5,652 bases of DNA from Halobacteriales archaeon QH_10_65_19 (GCA_003022085.1 PXQK01000064.1:2052-7703); one strand, 5' to 3'; positions 1 to 5,652 are shown, numbered from the stretch's first letter. Made by a program: numbers and translations. Notes: generated by a model not told the origin, from the letters alone.

Positions 1-1386
1 GGCGGAGATCTCGAACGGAGTTTAGGGCTGTACCCGACGATGATGATCAGCATGGGAGCGATGATCGGCAGCGGGATTTTTGTGTTGCCGGCGCTGGGCT
101 ACAAGAAGGCCGGGCCCGCAGTAATCCTCGCGTACGTCCTCGCTGCGGTGGTCGTGTTGCCGGCAGCGCTGTCGAAGGCCGAGATGGCGACGGCGATGCC
201 GGAGTCCGGCGGGACGTACCTCTATATCGACCGGGCGCTGGGGCCGTTGGCCGGGACAATCGCCGGGTTCGGCGCGTGGTTCTCGCTCGTGTTCAAGAGT
301 TCGTTCGCGCTGGTCGGGTTGGGGTCGTACCTGTTGCTGTTCACGGGGGTCTCCCAGGGTGCGATAACCTACGTCGCCCTGGGGCTGGCCGTGGTCATCA
401 TCCTCCTGAACATCTCCGGGACGAAACTCAGCGGCCAGGTGCAAGCCATCATCGTGAGTCTCGTCGTGATCGGACTCATCGCGTTTACGACGAACGCCGG
501 CTTCGAGGTCAACACCGGGAACTTCAGTCCGTTCACGACCCACGGCGCCGGGGGGGTCGCCACGGCCGCTGCGTTCGTGTTCGTCTCCTTTGCGGGTGTA
601 ACGAAGATCGCCAGCATCGCCGAGGAAGTCGAGAACCCCAGCAAGAACCTTCCGCGGGCCATGCTCGGCTCCATGCTGGTGATGACGCTGATCTACGTCG
701 CCGTCGTCGCTGCGGTCGTCGGGTTGAGCGACCCGGAGACGCTGAAACACGGTGGCCCCAACGACGGCGCCTCCCTGACACCGATGGCTGACGGTGCCGA
801 CGCGCTGTTCGGCGGGTTCGGCGTCGTCATTATCTCCGTGGTTGCCGTCGTCGCCCTGACGAGCATGGCCAACGCCGGTGTGCTCTCCTCCTCGCGGTTC
901 CCCCTGGCGATGAGCCGCGACAACCTCATGCCGCAGTTTCTCAAGACCATCGATGGCCGGTTCAAGACGCCGCGCAACGCGGTGCTGGTGACGGGGCTGT
1001 TGCTGTTGACGCTGATCTACTTCGTGCCGGTGGTCGAGCTCGCCAAACTCGCCTCCGCGTTCAAGATCCTCGTGTTCTCCATCATCAACGTCGCCCTGAT
1101 CGCCTTCCGAGAGGCGGACGTTGCCTCCTACGAGCCCGAGTTCAGGGCGCCGGGCTATCCGCTCGTCCAGATATTTGGCATTGTCGCCGGGTTCGGCCTG
1201 CTCACCCAGATGGGAACGATCCCGATCGTCGGCGCAGTCGCGATCATCGCCGGCGGGCTCCTCGTCTACCTCGTCTACGGCCGGCGCCGCGTCAATCGCA
1301 CCGGCGCTATCGGGGCACTCCTGGCCAGTCGCCGCGGCAGCGAGCACCAGGTCGACGAGGACATCGTCGCCGGTGACGGCGACTGA
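1..1386 (+). CDS. APC-superfamily amino acid permease, copy 1 (5' end just off the window)
   Basis: Integral-membrane transporter of the amino acid-polyamine-organocation superfamily, expected to import an amino acid or related organic cation; the substrate cannot be read from sequence. The frame is open from base 1, and alignment with the downstream paralog (which starts MAGEDLERSLG) shows that only about two codons are missing, so the ATG at 40 is not the true start. In-window residues 23-27 are GSGIF, the unwound TM1 substrate/ion site. The MPESGGTYLYI segment after TM2, the AEEVENPSKNLPRA loop after TM6, and the SSSRFPLAMSRD and FKTPRN segments around TM8-TM9 are all family hallmarks. Twelve hydrophobic helices are followed by a short acidic cytoplasmic tail (ending VAGDGD). 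There is no universal-stress domain, unlike many haloarchaeal relatives. About two-thirds identical by eye to the next gene. The family call is firm; the substrate is unknown. Confidence 0.93.
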   Translation, partial: GGDLERSLGLYPTMMISMGAMIGSGIFVLPALGYKKAGPAVILAYVLAAVVVLPAALSKAEMATAMPESGGTYLYIDRALGPLAGTIAGFGAWFSLVFKSSFALVGLGSYLLLFTGVSQGAITYVALGLAVVIILLNISGTKLSGQVQAIIVSLVVIGLIAFTTNAGFEVNTGNFSPFTTHGAGGVATAAAFVFVSFAGVTKIASIAEEVENPSKNLPRAMLGSMLVMTLIYVAVVAAVVGLSDPETLKHGGPNDGASLTPMADGADALFGGFGVVIISVVAVVALTSMANAGVLSSSRFPLAMSRDNLMPQFLKTIDGRFKTPRNAVLVTGLLLLTLIYFVPVVELAKLASAFKILVFSIINVALIAFREADVASYEPEFRAPGYPLVQIFGIVAGFGLLTQMGTIPIVGAVAIIAGGLLVYLVYGRRRVNRTGAIGALLASRRGSEHQVDEDIVAGDGD

Positions 1387-1392
1387 GACGGA

Positions 1393-1495
1393 TTGTTGTG
1401 ACTCGTTTTGACGGTAATTCCAGGTTCCGGACGTCTCATGCCCTGACACCGGCGGTATGTCTTGACAGAGCGGTAACTGATCACAACAACGAGTC
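1393..1495. repeat. Two inverted-repeat words in the gap between the permease copies
   Basis: TTGTTGTGA at 1393-1401 has its exact reverse complement TCACAACAA at 1481-1489. The overlapping word GACTCGTT at 1400-1407 has its reverse complement AACGAGTC at 1488-1495. Each arm carries both words in swapped order, so they do not form one simple hairpin. They could be paired regulator sites or a remnant of a rearrangement. My rough chance estimate for a 9-base inverted match in a 207-base gap is near 0.1, and lower for two adjoining matches. The repeat is seen directly; its function is unknown. Confidence 0.5.
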
Positions 1496-1540
1496 TTCAT
1501 CCCTTGCCGCTTTGTTGAATCAGTAATTTTTACCCTGTCT

Positions 1541-1566
1541 ATTTTCGGATTAAGTAACCCTTTTAG
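1541..1566 (+). promoter_or_regulatory. Probable promoter of permease copy 2
   Basis: This A/T-rich stretch lies in otherwise GC-rich DNA. TTTTAG at 1561-1566 is centred about 30 bases before the ATG at 1594, where an archaeal TATA box would place transcription start a few bases upstream of the ATG. The short interval before the ATG has no GGAGG-like element, fitting a leaderless or nearly leaderless mRNA. A second A/T block (ATTTTCGGATTAA, 1541-1553) is an alternative box that would give a leader of about 20 bases. It indicates that copy 2 can be transcribed independently of copy 1. Confidence 0.5.
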
Positions 1567-1593
1567 CTTCTCGTCTCGTATAGTTCTACAACG

Positions 1594-3003
1594 ATGGCCG
1601 GTGAGGATCTCGAACGAAGTCTAGGGCTGTACCCGACGCTCATGATTAGTATCGGTGCGATGATCGGTAGCGGCATCTTCGTCCTTCCGGCGATCGGATT
1701 CGACGAGGCGGGACCAAGCGTGGTGCTCGCATACCTGTTGGCGGCGGTGGTGGTGCTGCCGGCGGCACTGTCGAAAGCTGAACTGGGAACAGCGATGCCG
1801 GAATCTGGCGGGGACTACCTCTACATCGAGCGTGCGCTGGGCCCGCTGGCCGGGACGATCGCCGGCATCGGCGCGTGGTTCTCGCTGACGTTCAAGAGTG
1901 CGTTCGCGCTCGTCGGACTGGGCGCGTACCTGCTGTTGCTCACCCCGCTGGGAGCGACACAGATAACGCTGGTTGGTGTCGGCCTCGCCGTGCTGATCGT
2001 CGCACTAAACATCTCCGGGACGGAACTCACAGGCCAGGCACAGGCCGTCGTCGTCACGGTGGTTCTCGTCGGGCTGTTCGTGTACGTCGCTAACACGGCG
2101 TGGCTCGCCAGCACGGGCGCCGAGACCGCCGATCCCTCCCGGCTCTCGGGGATGACCGACACCGAACCCGGCGTCGTCTTTACGGCCGCCGCGCTGGTGT
2201 TTGTCTCCTACGCCGGGGTAACCAAGATCGCGAGCGTGGCGGAGGAGGTGAAGGATCCGGACAGAAACCTGCCGGGCGGGATTCTGGGGTCACTCGGCAT
2301 CATGTCCGTCGTCTATCTCGGCGTCATCAGCTCTATCGTGGTGCTCAACACCCCAGCGGAACTCGAGAGCGAAGGTGGCCACGAGGCGTCGTTGACCCCG
2401 ATGGCCGACGGTGCCGGCGCGCTGTTCGGCGGGTTCGGCGTTCCGATTGTCGCCGTGGTCGCTATCGTCGCCCTGATGAGCATGGCCAACGCCGGCGTGC
2501 TCTCCTCCTCACGGTTCCCTCTGGCGATGAGTCGCGACGATTTACTGCCCGACTCGTTGCGCGCGGTCGACCCACGGTTCAAGACGCCCCGGAACTCCAT
2601 CCTGCTGACCGGCGGGGTGTTGGTGCTGTTGATCGCGTTCGTGCCGGTGATCACGCTGGCGGAGATGGCGAGCGCATTCATCATCTTCGTGCTGTCGATC
2701 ATCAACCTGGCGCTGATCGCGTTCCGGGAGGCCGATCTCGACAACTACGACCCGGCGTTCCGGGCCCCGGGGTACCCGGTCATCCAGATCCTCGGGACGG
2801 TCGTCGGCTTCGCCATGATCGCCCGGCTGGGGCTGTTGCCGATCCTCGGCGCAACCGGGATCACCGTCGGCGGCGCAGTCATCTACTTCGTGTACGGGCG
2901 CCAGCGGGCCGATGGTACGAGCGCGCTCGGGACCCTGCTCAGACAGCGTACCGGGGCCGATGACGGTGACACGCCGGACGTGCTCACCGCAGAAAACGAC
3001 TGA
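1594..3003 (+). CDS. APC-superfamily amino acid permease, copy 2
   Basis: Complete 469-residue paralog of the preceding gene and a likely amino acid or organic-cation transporter of the cytoplasmic membrane. Visible features: GSGIF at residues 25-29 (TM1), MPESGGDYLYI at 68-78, an AEEVKDPDRNLP loop at 216-227 after TM6, SSSRFPLAMSRD at 304-315 and FKTPRN at 329-334. Twelve hydrophobic segments lie at roughly 16-37, 41-60, 85-116, 122-141, 148-170, 193-213, 232-252, 278-300, 333-352, 357-376, 395-415 and 417-436. The C-terminal tail from about 437 is hydrophilic and acidic. A lysine (K101) sits inside TM3, while TM5 lacks the lysine that replaces the Na2-site ion in proton-coupled ApcT. The ATG at 1594 is chosen because the promoter-like box fits it and the N-terminus aligns with copy 1. 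The most divergent parts between the copies are the TM5-TM6 and TM7-TM8 loops, which could reflect different substrates or tuning. Confidence 0.94.
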   Translation: MAGEDLERSLGLYPTLMISIGAMIGSGIFVLPAIGFDEAGPSVVLAYLLAAVVVLPAALSKAELGTAMPESGGDYLYIERALGPLAGTIAGIGAWFSLTFKSAFALVGLGAYLLLLTPLGATQITLVGVGLAVLIVALNISGTELTGQAQAVVVTVVLVGLFVYVANTAWLASTGAETADPSRLSGMTDTEPGVVFTAAALVFVSYAGVTKIASVAEEVKDPDRNLPGGILGSLGIMSVVYLGVISSIVVLNTPAELESEGGHEASLTPMADGAGALFGGFGVPIVAVVAIVALMSMANAGVLSSSRFPLAMSRDDLLPDSLRAVDPRFKTPRNSILLTGGVLVLLIAFVPVITLAEMASAFIIFVLSIINLALIAFREADLDNYDPAFRAPGYPVIQILGTVVGFAMIARLGLLPILGATGITVGGAVIYFVYGRQRADGTSALGTLLRQRTGADDGDTPDVLTAEND

Positions 3004-3055
3004 TCAGTGGCGGTAACCGGGACGTTGTCACTGCTTGATCATATCTATACCCCGA

Positions 3056-3145
3056 CTCCCTCAGGTTGATGCAGTTGCCCAGGAATTTGGGCACGACCGA
3101 GCAACGGTTCTCGTAGGAATCGACTACATTATCGAGAGCGGATCG
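3056..3145 (+). pseudogene. Possible remnant of a winged helix-turn-helix coding region (speculative)
   Basis: Read on the plus strand in frame from 3056, this intergenic stretch translates to a segment beginning LPQVDAVAQEFGHD and continuing RATVLVGIDYIIESGSL. That resembles the helix-turn-helix plus start of the wing in MarR/GntR-like domains (pattern: A-E-x-x-x-D-R-x-T-V-x-x-x-L/I-x-x-x-x-E-x-G). The frame is closed by TAA at 3014-3016, has only a TTG at 3035 as a possible start, and downstream runs antisense into hemD as arginine-rich shadow sequence. Third positions are less GC-rich than in the neighbouring genes. It could be a decayed fragment or coincidence. Confidence 0.18.
3076..3093. 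repeat. Small inverted repeat between convergent genes, possible bidirectional terminator element
   Basis: TGCCCA (3076-3081) and TGGGCA (3088-3093) are perfect reverse complements around a six-base loop, and a G-U pair could extend the stem. It lies midway between the stop of permease copy 2 and the stop of hemD, which converge here. No T-run follows it on either strand, and archaeal termination depends mainly on T-runs, so a terminator role is weakly supported. Confidence 0.25.
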
Positions 3146-3146
3146 C

Positions 3147-3926
3147 TCACTCCGTCCCATCCAGCCGTTCGACGACCGTCCGCGCGAGCGCCTCGAAGTC
3201 GGCCGTCGGCGCGACAACGTCCACGTCGACCCCGAGCGCCTCGGCGGTTTCGCAGGTCGGCTCGCCGATCGCACCCACAACAGCGGTGTCGAGGCCAGCG
3301 AGCGCCGCTTCCCGGACGTCGCGGTCCTCGGCCGCCGCGAGAAAGTGCTCAACCGTCATCGAGGAGGTAAACAGCGCCCCGTCGAGACCCGCTTTGGCGG
3401 CCCGCTCCGCCGAGACACCCGCATCCTCGGGGCGGGTCAGGCGGTAGAGCACCGTCTCGTGGACGTACGCGCCGGCGTCCCGCAGGCCGTCAATGAGGAC
3501 GTCGGAGCCGTGATCGCTCCGGGCAACCTCGACGCGCGCGCCATCAACCTCCTCCCGGAGGCGCTTGACCAGCCCCGTCGAGGAGAACTCTCCGGGAACG
3601 ACGTCGACGGCGTAGCCGGCGTCACGGAGTGCGTCGGCGGTCGTCGCGCCGATGGCACAGAGGTGGCCACCGGGCTCCCAGCCCGTGTTGGCCACCACCT
3701 CCGCCCCGGTCTTGCTCGTCAGCACGACATAGGCGGCGTCCTCGCGGGGAGTCTCGCCTGTTGGTTCGACCGACAGCATCGGGTCGGGCACCGGTTCGAC
3801 GCCGAGATTGTCGAGTAGTGCGACTGCCGACTCGATCCGCTCGTCGTCAGGGCGGAACACTGCGACCGTGGGAGGTGACGACCGCACCAATCGCGACACA
3901 CCAGTATCGGAGTCCTCGCCGGTCAT
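3147..3926 (-). CDS. hemD: Uroporphyrinogen-III synthase
   Basis: Cytosolic enzyme that cyclises hydroxymethylbilane with inversion of ring D to give uroporphyrinogen III, the branch point to siroheme, cobalamin and heme. The protein has 259 residues. Recognisable segments of this poorly conserved family: VAVFRPDDERI (21-31), VLTSKTGAE (68-76), the first-domain signature AIGATTADALRDAGY (91-105), LYRLTRP (160-166) with Y161 in the position of the conserved active-site-region tyrosine, ALFTSSMTVEHF (184-195), and the second-domain signature VGAIGEPTCETAEALG (217-232). Two Rossmann-like halves are implied. The ATG at 3926 lies 3 bases past the hemC stop and has a good ribosome site overlapping that stop. 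However, homologous proteins as I remember them begin near residue 21, so the first ~20 residues may be an extension, or a GTG start at codon 10 or 14 may be used. Order and coupling with hemC make the assignment firm. Confidence 0.93.
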   Translation of the reverse strand: MTGEDSDTGVSRLVRSSPPTVAVFRPDDERIESAVALLDNLGVEPVPDPMLSVEPTGETPREDAAYVVLTSKTGAEVVANTGWEPGGHLCAIGATTADALRDAGYAVDVVPGEFSSTGLVKRLREEVDGARVEVARSDHGSDVLIDGLRDAGAYVHETVLYRLTRPEDAGVSAERAAKAGLDGALFTSSMTVEHFLAAAEDRDVREAALAGLDTAVVGAIGEPTCETAEALGVDVDVVAPTADFEALARTVVERLDGTE

Positions 3927-3929
3927 AAG

Positions 3930-3936
3930 TCACTCC
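3930..3936 (-). promoter_or_regulatory. Ribosome binding site of hemD overlapping the hemC stop
   Basis: On the minus strand GGAGTGA ends exactly at the hemC stop codon (GAG TGA), with three bases (CTT) before the hemD ATG at 3926. It resembles the archaeal GGAGGTGA consensus with one base missing. An internal operon gene with a Shine-Dalgarno behind a leaderless first gene is the usual haloarchaeal pattern. The site supports the ATG at 3926 and translational coupling of hemD to hemC. Confidence 0.6.
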
Positions 3937-5078
3937 GCGCGCTTGGCGTCGTCGGGCTCCTCCCGGCGGGCTTCCTGGATGAGGTCGGCGGCGCCCTCGT
4001 CGGCGAGGTCAGCGGCAAACTCGACCGCAGCCTCGGCATGGCGTTCTACCGACAGGTCGCGGGAGTCACGCACCTCGCGCTTGCCGTCCCGGGAGAGCAC
4101 GCGGACGGTCGTCGAGACGACGTCTCCCTGGAGCCGGGCGTGGATGCCGACCGGGGCGACACACCCCCCGCCGAGCTCCGAGAGGATCGTGCGCTCGACG
4201 GTCGTCTCCACGCGCGTGGGTGGGTGGTCGACGGTGTCGTAAATCAACTGCGCGATGTCGCCGTCAAGCGCAGTCACCGCGATCGCGCCCTGCCCGGCTG
4301 CCGGGACGAACGACGCCGGATCGAGGCGCTCGCAGGCGAGTGTCCCGAGGAGGTCGCTCCGGGCGAGCCCAGCCTCGGCAAGACAGATCGCGTCGTACTC
4401 GGCGTCGACCGCCCGTTCGAGCGCACGGCGCTCGATCTCCGCGAGGTCGTCGAACCACTCCCCCGGCGAGCGGTCGAACTCGCGGTCGCCGGCGCCGGTG
4501 TCGTCGTTCCCCGCATCGTCTCCATCGTCGTCATCGTCCTCGGACTCCGCGGCCTCGACCCGGATCTGGTGTTCGCGCTGGAGGGTGGGTGCGAGCAGTT
4601 TCTCGACGCGGGTGTCGACGTTCCCGCGGAGGGGTTCGATTGTCAGGTCGGGACGCTCGGCGAGCAGCTGCGCCCCCCGACGGAGACTCGACGTGCCGAC
4701 CGTCGCCCCGCCCGGGAGTTCGTCGAGCGACCGGCCGTCTGGCGTGACCAGCACGTCCCCCGCGGCGGCGCGCTCGGGGATGCCGGCGACGACCAGCTCC
4801 GGGGGCTGGTCGGTCGGCATGTCCTTCATCGAGTGGACGGCCGCGTCGAGTTCGCCGTTGAGGACCTTCTCGTCAAGGCTGCGGACGAACGCCCCGGTCT
4901 TTCCGAGCCTGTGGATGAGCTCGTCGCGCACCTGGTCGCCGGTCGTCTCGATGGTGACAAGCTCCACCGACAGCCGGCGGCTCGCGAGGTGTTCGTCCAC
5001 GAGTCCGGCCTGCCGGAGCGCGAGTGACGACCCGCGCGTCGCCAGTCGTAGCTCGTCAGCCCTGTCACGAGCACTCAT
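3930..5078 (-). CDS. hemC: Porphobilinogen deaminase (hydroxymethylbilane synthase)
   Basis: Cytosolic enzyme that joins four porphobilinogen units into hydroxymethylbilane, the substrate of HemD encoded directly downstream. From the ATG at 5078 it has 382 residues. Key sites are all present: LATRGSSLALRQ (12-23) with R15; AVHSMKDMP (80-88) with the catalytic aspartate D86; SSLRR (130-134) and RGNVDTR (151-157), the arginines that hold the growing chain; and GGGCVAPVG (303-311), where C306 should carry the dipyrromethane cofactor. Compared with bacterial enzymes, where RGNV is followed closely by YDAI, about 55 extra residues (roughly 163-226) are inserted, including a highly acidic stretch at 175-200 and an EWFDDLAEIERRALERA helix. 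I recall similar insertions in haloarchaeal HemC. The open frame extends to 5237, but the added 53 residues are arginine-rich, resemble no HemC N-terminus and read through the promoter, so I reject them. It is the first gene of a two-gene operon with hemD. Confidence 0.96.
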   Translation of the reverse strand: MSARDRADELRLATRGSSLALRQAGLVDEHLASRRLSVELVTIETTGDQVRDELIHRLGKTGAFVRSLDEKVLNGELDAAVHSMKDMPTDQPPELVVAGIPERAAAGDVLVTPDGRSLDELPGGATVGTSSLRRGAQLLAERPDLTIEPLRGNVDTRVEKLLAPTLQREHQIRVEAAESEDDDDDGDDAGNDDTGAGDREFDRSPGEWFDDLAEIERRALERAVDAEYDAICLAEAGLARSDLLGTLACERLDPASFVPAAGQGAIAVTALDGDIAQLIYDTVDHPPTRVETTVERTILSELGGGCVAPVGIHARLQGDVVSTTVRVLSRDGKREVRDSRDLSVERHAEAAVEFAADLADEGAADLIQEARREEPDDAKRAE

Positions 5079-5089
5079 TACCACCGTCT

Positions 5090-5102
5090 CCGCGGTCCGC
5101 GG
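5090..5102. promoter_or_regulatory. Palindrome between TATA box and hemC start, possible operator
   Basis: CCGCGG-T-CCGCGG is a perfect 13-base dyad with a central base. It occupies about -12 to -24 from the hemC ATG, immediately downstream of the presumed TATA box. A regulator bound here would overlap the transcription start and block polymerase. CG-rich words are common in this genome type, so chance is possible. Confidence 0.3.
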
Positions 5103-5108
5103 TGATAA
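5103..5108 (-). promoter_or_regulatory. Probable TATA box of hemC-hemD
   Basis: Minus-strand TTATCA, centred about 27 bases upstream of the hemC ATG at 5078, is the expected distance for an archaeal TATA box driving a leaderless transcript. Immediately upstream of the ATG the sequence is GGTGGTA, without a well-placed GGAGG, which also fits leaderless initiation. A more A/T-rich block further upstream (GAAAATAATC, around 5148-5157) is an alternative that would give a leader of about 45 bases. Confidence 0.45.
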
Positions 5109-5143
5109 GCGTCTCCGTTCGCGTCGCGTCTGATAGGGTCGTG

Positions 5144-5176
5144 TGCGATTATTTTCGCATTGCTCCGAAATATCGG
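5144..5176. promoter_or_regulatory. Two adjacent short dyads upstream of hemC
   Basis: TGCGA-TTATTT-TCGCA (5144-5159) and CCGA-AATA-TCGG (5165-5176) are perfect short inverted repeats with A/T-rich centres, centred about 74 and 93 bases upstream of the hemC start. Short dyads with A/T spacers upstream of a promoter are typical of activator or repressor binding. No known haloarchaeal operator consensus is recognised, so the role is open. Confidence 0.3.
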
Positions 5177-5230
5177 TGGAATAGCATCCGAAACGCCCAA
5201 TCTGTTCCAGCCGGGCGGCCACCAGCGGCG

Positions 5231-5652
5231 TCACCACGGCTCGTCTTTCAGCCCGAGGGTGTACGCGAGCCCGTTGGTCGCGACGTGCAACACCGGCGTC
5301 AGGAGGAGGACGACTGCGAGCACCGGTACGGTGAACGTGTCGGTAAACCAGTCGAACGCAACCGGGGCAGTCAGCAGGAGCGCGCCGACAACGAAGTCGA
5401 GCTGGTCGATACCGGGGAACGGCGCGCCGCGCTCGCGGCCGATCCGGCGTTTCAGAAAGGAGGCGCCAATGTCCCCCACCATCGCCCCGAGCGGCAGCGC
5501 GAAGACGGCAGCTAACGGAAACTCGGGCAGTCCGACGGCGAGTACATCACTCGCCGCCGGGGCGAGTTGGTTCAGCGCGAGCGCGAGCGCCGCCCCGACA
5601 GCCCAGCCCGCGGCGGTTCCGCGCCAGGTCTTGCCGTCGCCGAGCAGCCGTC
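5231..5652 (-). CDS. carS: CDP-archaeol synthase, 3' part (start off the window)
   Basis: Membrane enzyme that transfers CMP from CTP to 2,3-bis-O-geranylgeranylglyceryl phosphate, giving CDP-archaeol, the activated intermediate of archaeal phospholipid synthesis. The frame stays open from the stop at 5231 to the right edge and encodes 139 C-terminal residues, so the ATG at 5482 is internal. Signatures: RLLGDGKTWRGT at the start of the visible part (5615-5650); PLGAMVGDIGASFLKRR followed by APFPGIDQLDF, the family's conserved cytoplasmic region; and a hydrophobic last helix with LTPVLHVATNGLAY and the C-terminal LGLKDEPW. Four hydrophobic stretches are visible. Family members are about 170-180 residues, so roughly 35-40 N-terminal residues are missing. 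It lies upstream of hemC on the same strand, but 152 bases and a separate promoter suggest it is not strictly co-transcribed; there is no metabolic link to tetrapyrroles. Confidence 0.95.
   Translation of the reverse strand, partial: RLLGDGKTWRGTAAGWAVGAALALALNQLAPAASDVLAVGLPEFPLAAVFALPLGAMVGDIGASFLKRRIGRERGAPFPGIDQLDFVVGALLLTAPVAFDWFTDTFTVPVLAVVLLLTPVLHVATNGLAYTLGLKDEPW

Noticed and set aside
40..42. ATG at 40 as the start of permease copy 1
   Set aside because: The frame is open upstream, and bases 1-39 encode the same N-terminus (DLERSLGLYPT) as the complete paralog, so the gene starts just outside the window.
1275..1484. Minus-strand frame of 69 residues reaching into the inter-permease gap
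   Set aside because: Most of it is antisense to the end of copy 1. The unique part is short, low-complexity and has no promoter or ribosome site that I can see.
22..1500. A 492-residue open frame antisense to permease copy 1
   Set aside because: Its product is low-complexity, rich in R, D, E, H and Q, and mirrors the codon structure of the sense gene. Long antisense frames are expected opposite GC-rich genes. The sense frame has clear APC motifs.
2100..2963. 287-residue plus-strand frame inside permease copy 2
   Set aside because: It is an out-of-frame, arginine-rich translation of the permease gene with no recognisable domain.
3001..3016. TGATCAGT and CGGTAAC words near the end of permease copy 2, also seen around 1471-1483
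   Set aside because: The words are short, in different order and spacing, and one overlaps a stop codon. A chance match is the simpler explanation.
4038..5133. Long plus-strand open frames opposite hemC (329 and 292 residues)
   Set aside because: One is valine-, arginine- and glycine-rich and the other serine- and arginine-rich, with no domain pattern. Both are shadows of hemC, whose catalytic motifs are intact on the other strand.
5079..5237. N-terminal extension of hemC upstream of 5078
   Set aside because: The open frame continues, but the added residues are arginine-rich with no family match, cover the presumed promoter and overlap the end of carS. The ATG at 5078 has a well-placed TATA-like box.

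Overview
The window looks like an ordinary stretch of a haloarchaeal (class Halobacteria) chromosome. The DNA is GC-rich with strong G/C preference at third codon positions. The soluble proteins are very acidic, and HemC carries a run of aspartates. Promoter-like A/T boxes sit about 27-30 bases before start codons with no Shine-Dalgarno sequence, as expected for leaderless haloarchaeal mRNAs. At the right edge is carS, an enzyme of archaeal ether-lipid synthesis. The genus cannot be named from the sequence alone.

Left half (1-3003, plus strand): two tandem paralogous APC-superfamily permeases of about 463 and 469 residues, each a 12-helix LeuT-fold transporter without the C-terminal universal-stress domain found on many haloarchaeal relatives. 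The first has lost only its first couple of codons to the window edge. A 207-base A/T-richer gap between them holds a probable leaderless promoter for the second copy and an unusual pair of inverted-repeat words.

Middle (3004-3146): a short convergent intergenic region with a small hairpin and a stretch that, read on the plus strand, resembles part of a winged helix-turn-helix domain. It may be a gene remnant or chance.

Right half (3147-5652, minus strand, transcribed right to left): carS (5' end off the window), then after 152 bases hemC (porphobilinogen deaminase) and, 3 bases after the hemC stop, hemD (uroporphyrinogen-III synthase). HemC and HemD catalyse consecutive steps from porphobilinogen to uroporphyrinogen III, the precursor of siroheme, cobalamin and, in haloarchaea, siroheme-derived heme. 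They form a tight, probably translationally coupled operon with its own promoter. Short dyads around that promoter could be regulator sites.

No RNA genes, mobile elements, CRISPR arrays or defence genes are visible. I found no convincing new biological system. The points most worth a second look are the inter-paralog repeat words, the dyads at the hemC promoter, and the possible HTH remnant.
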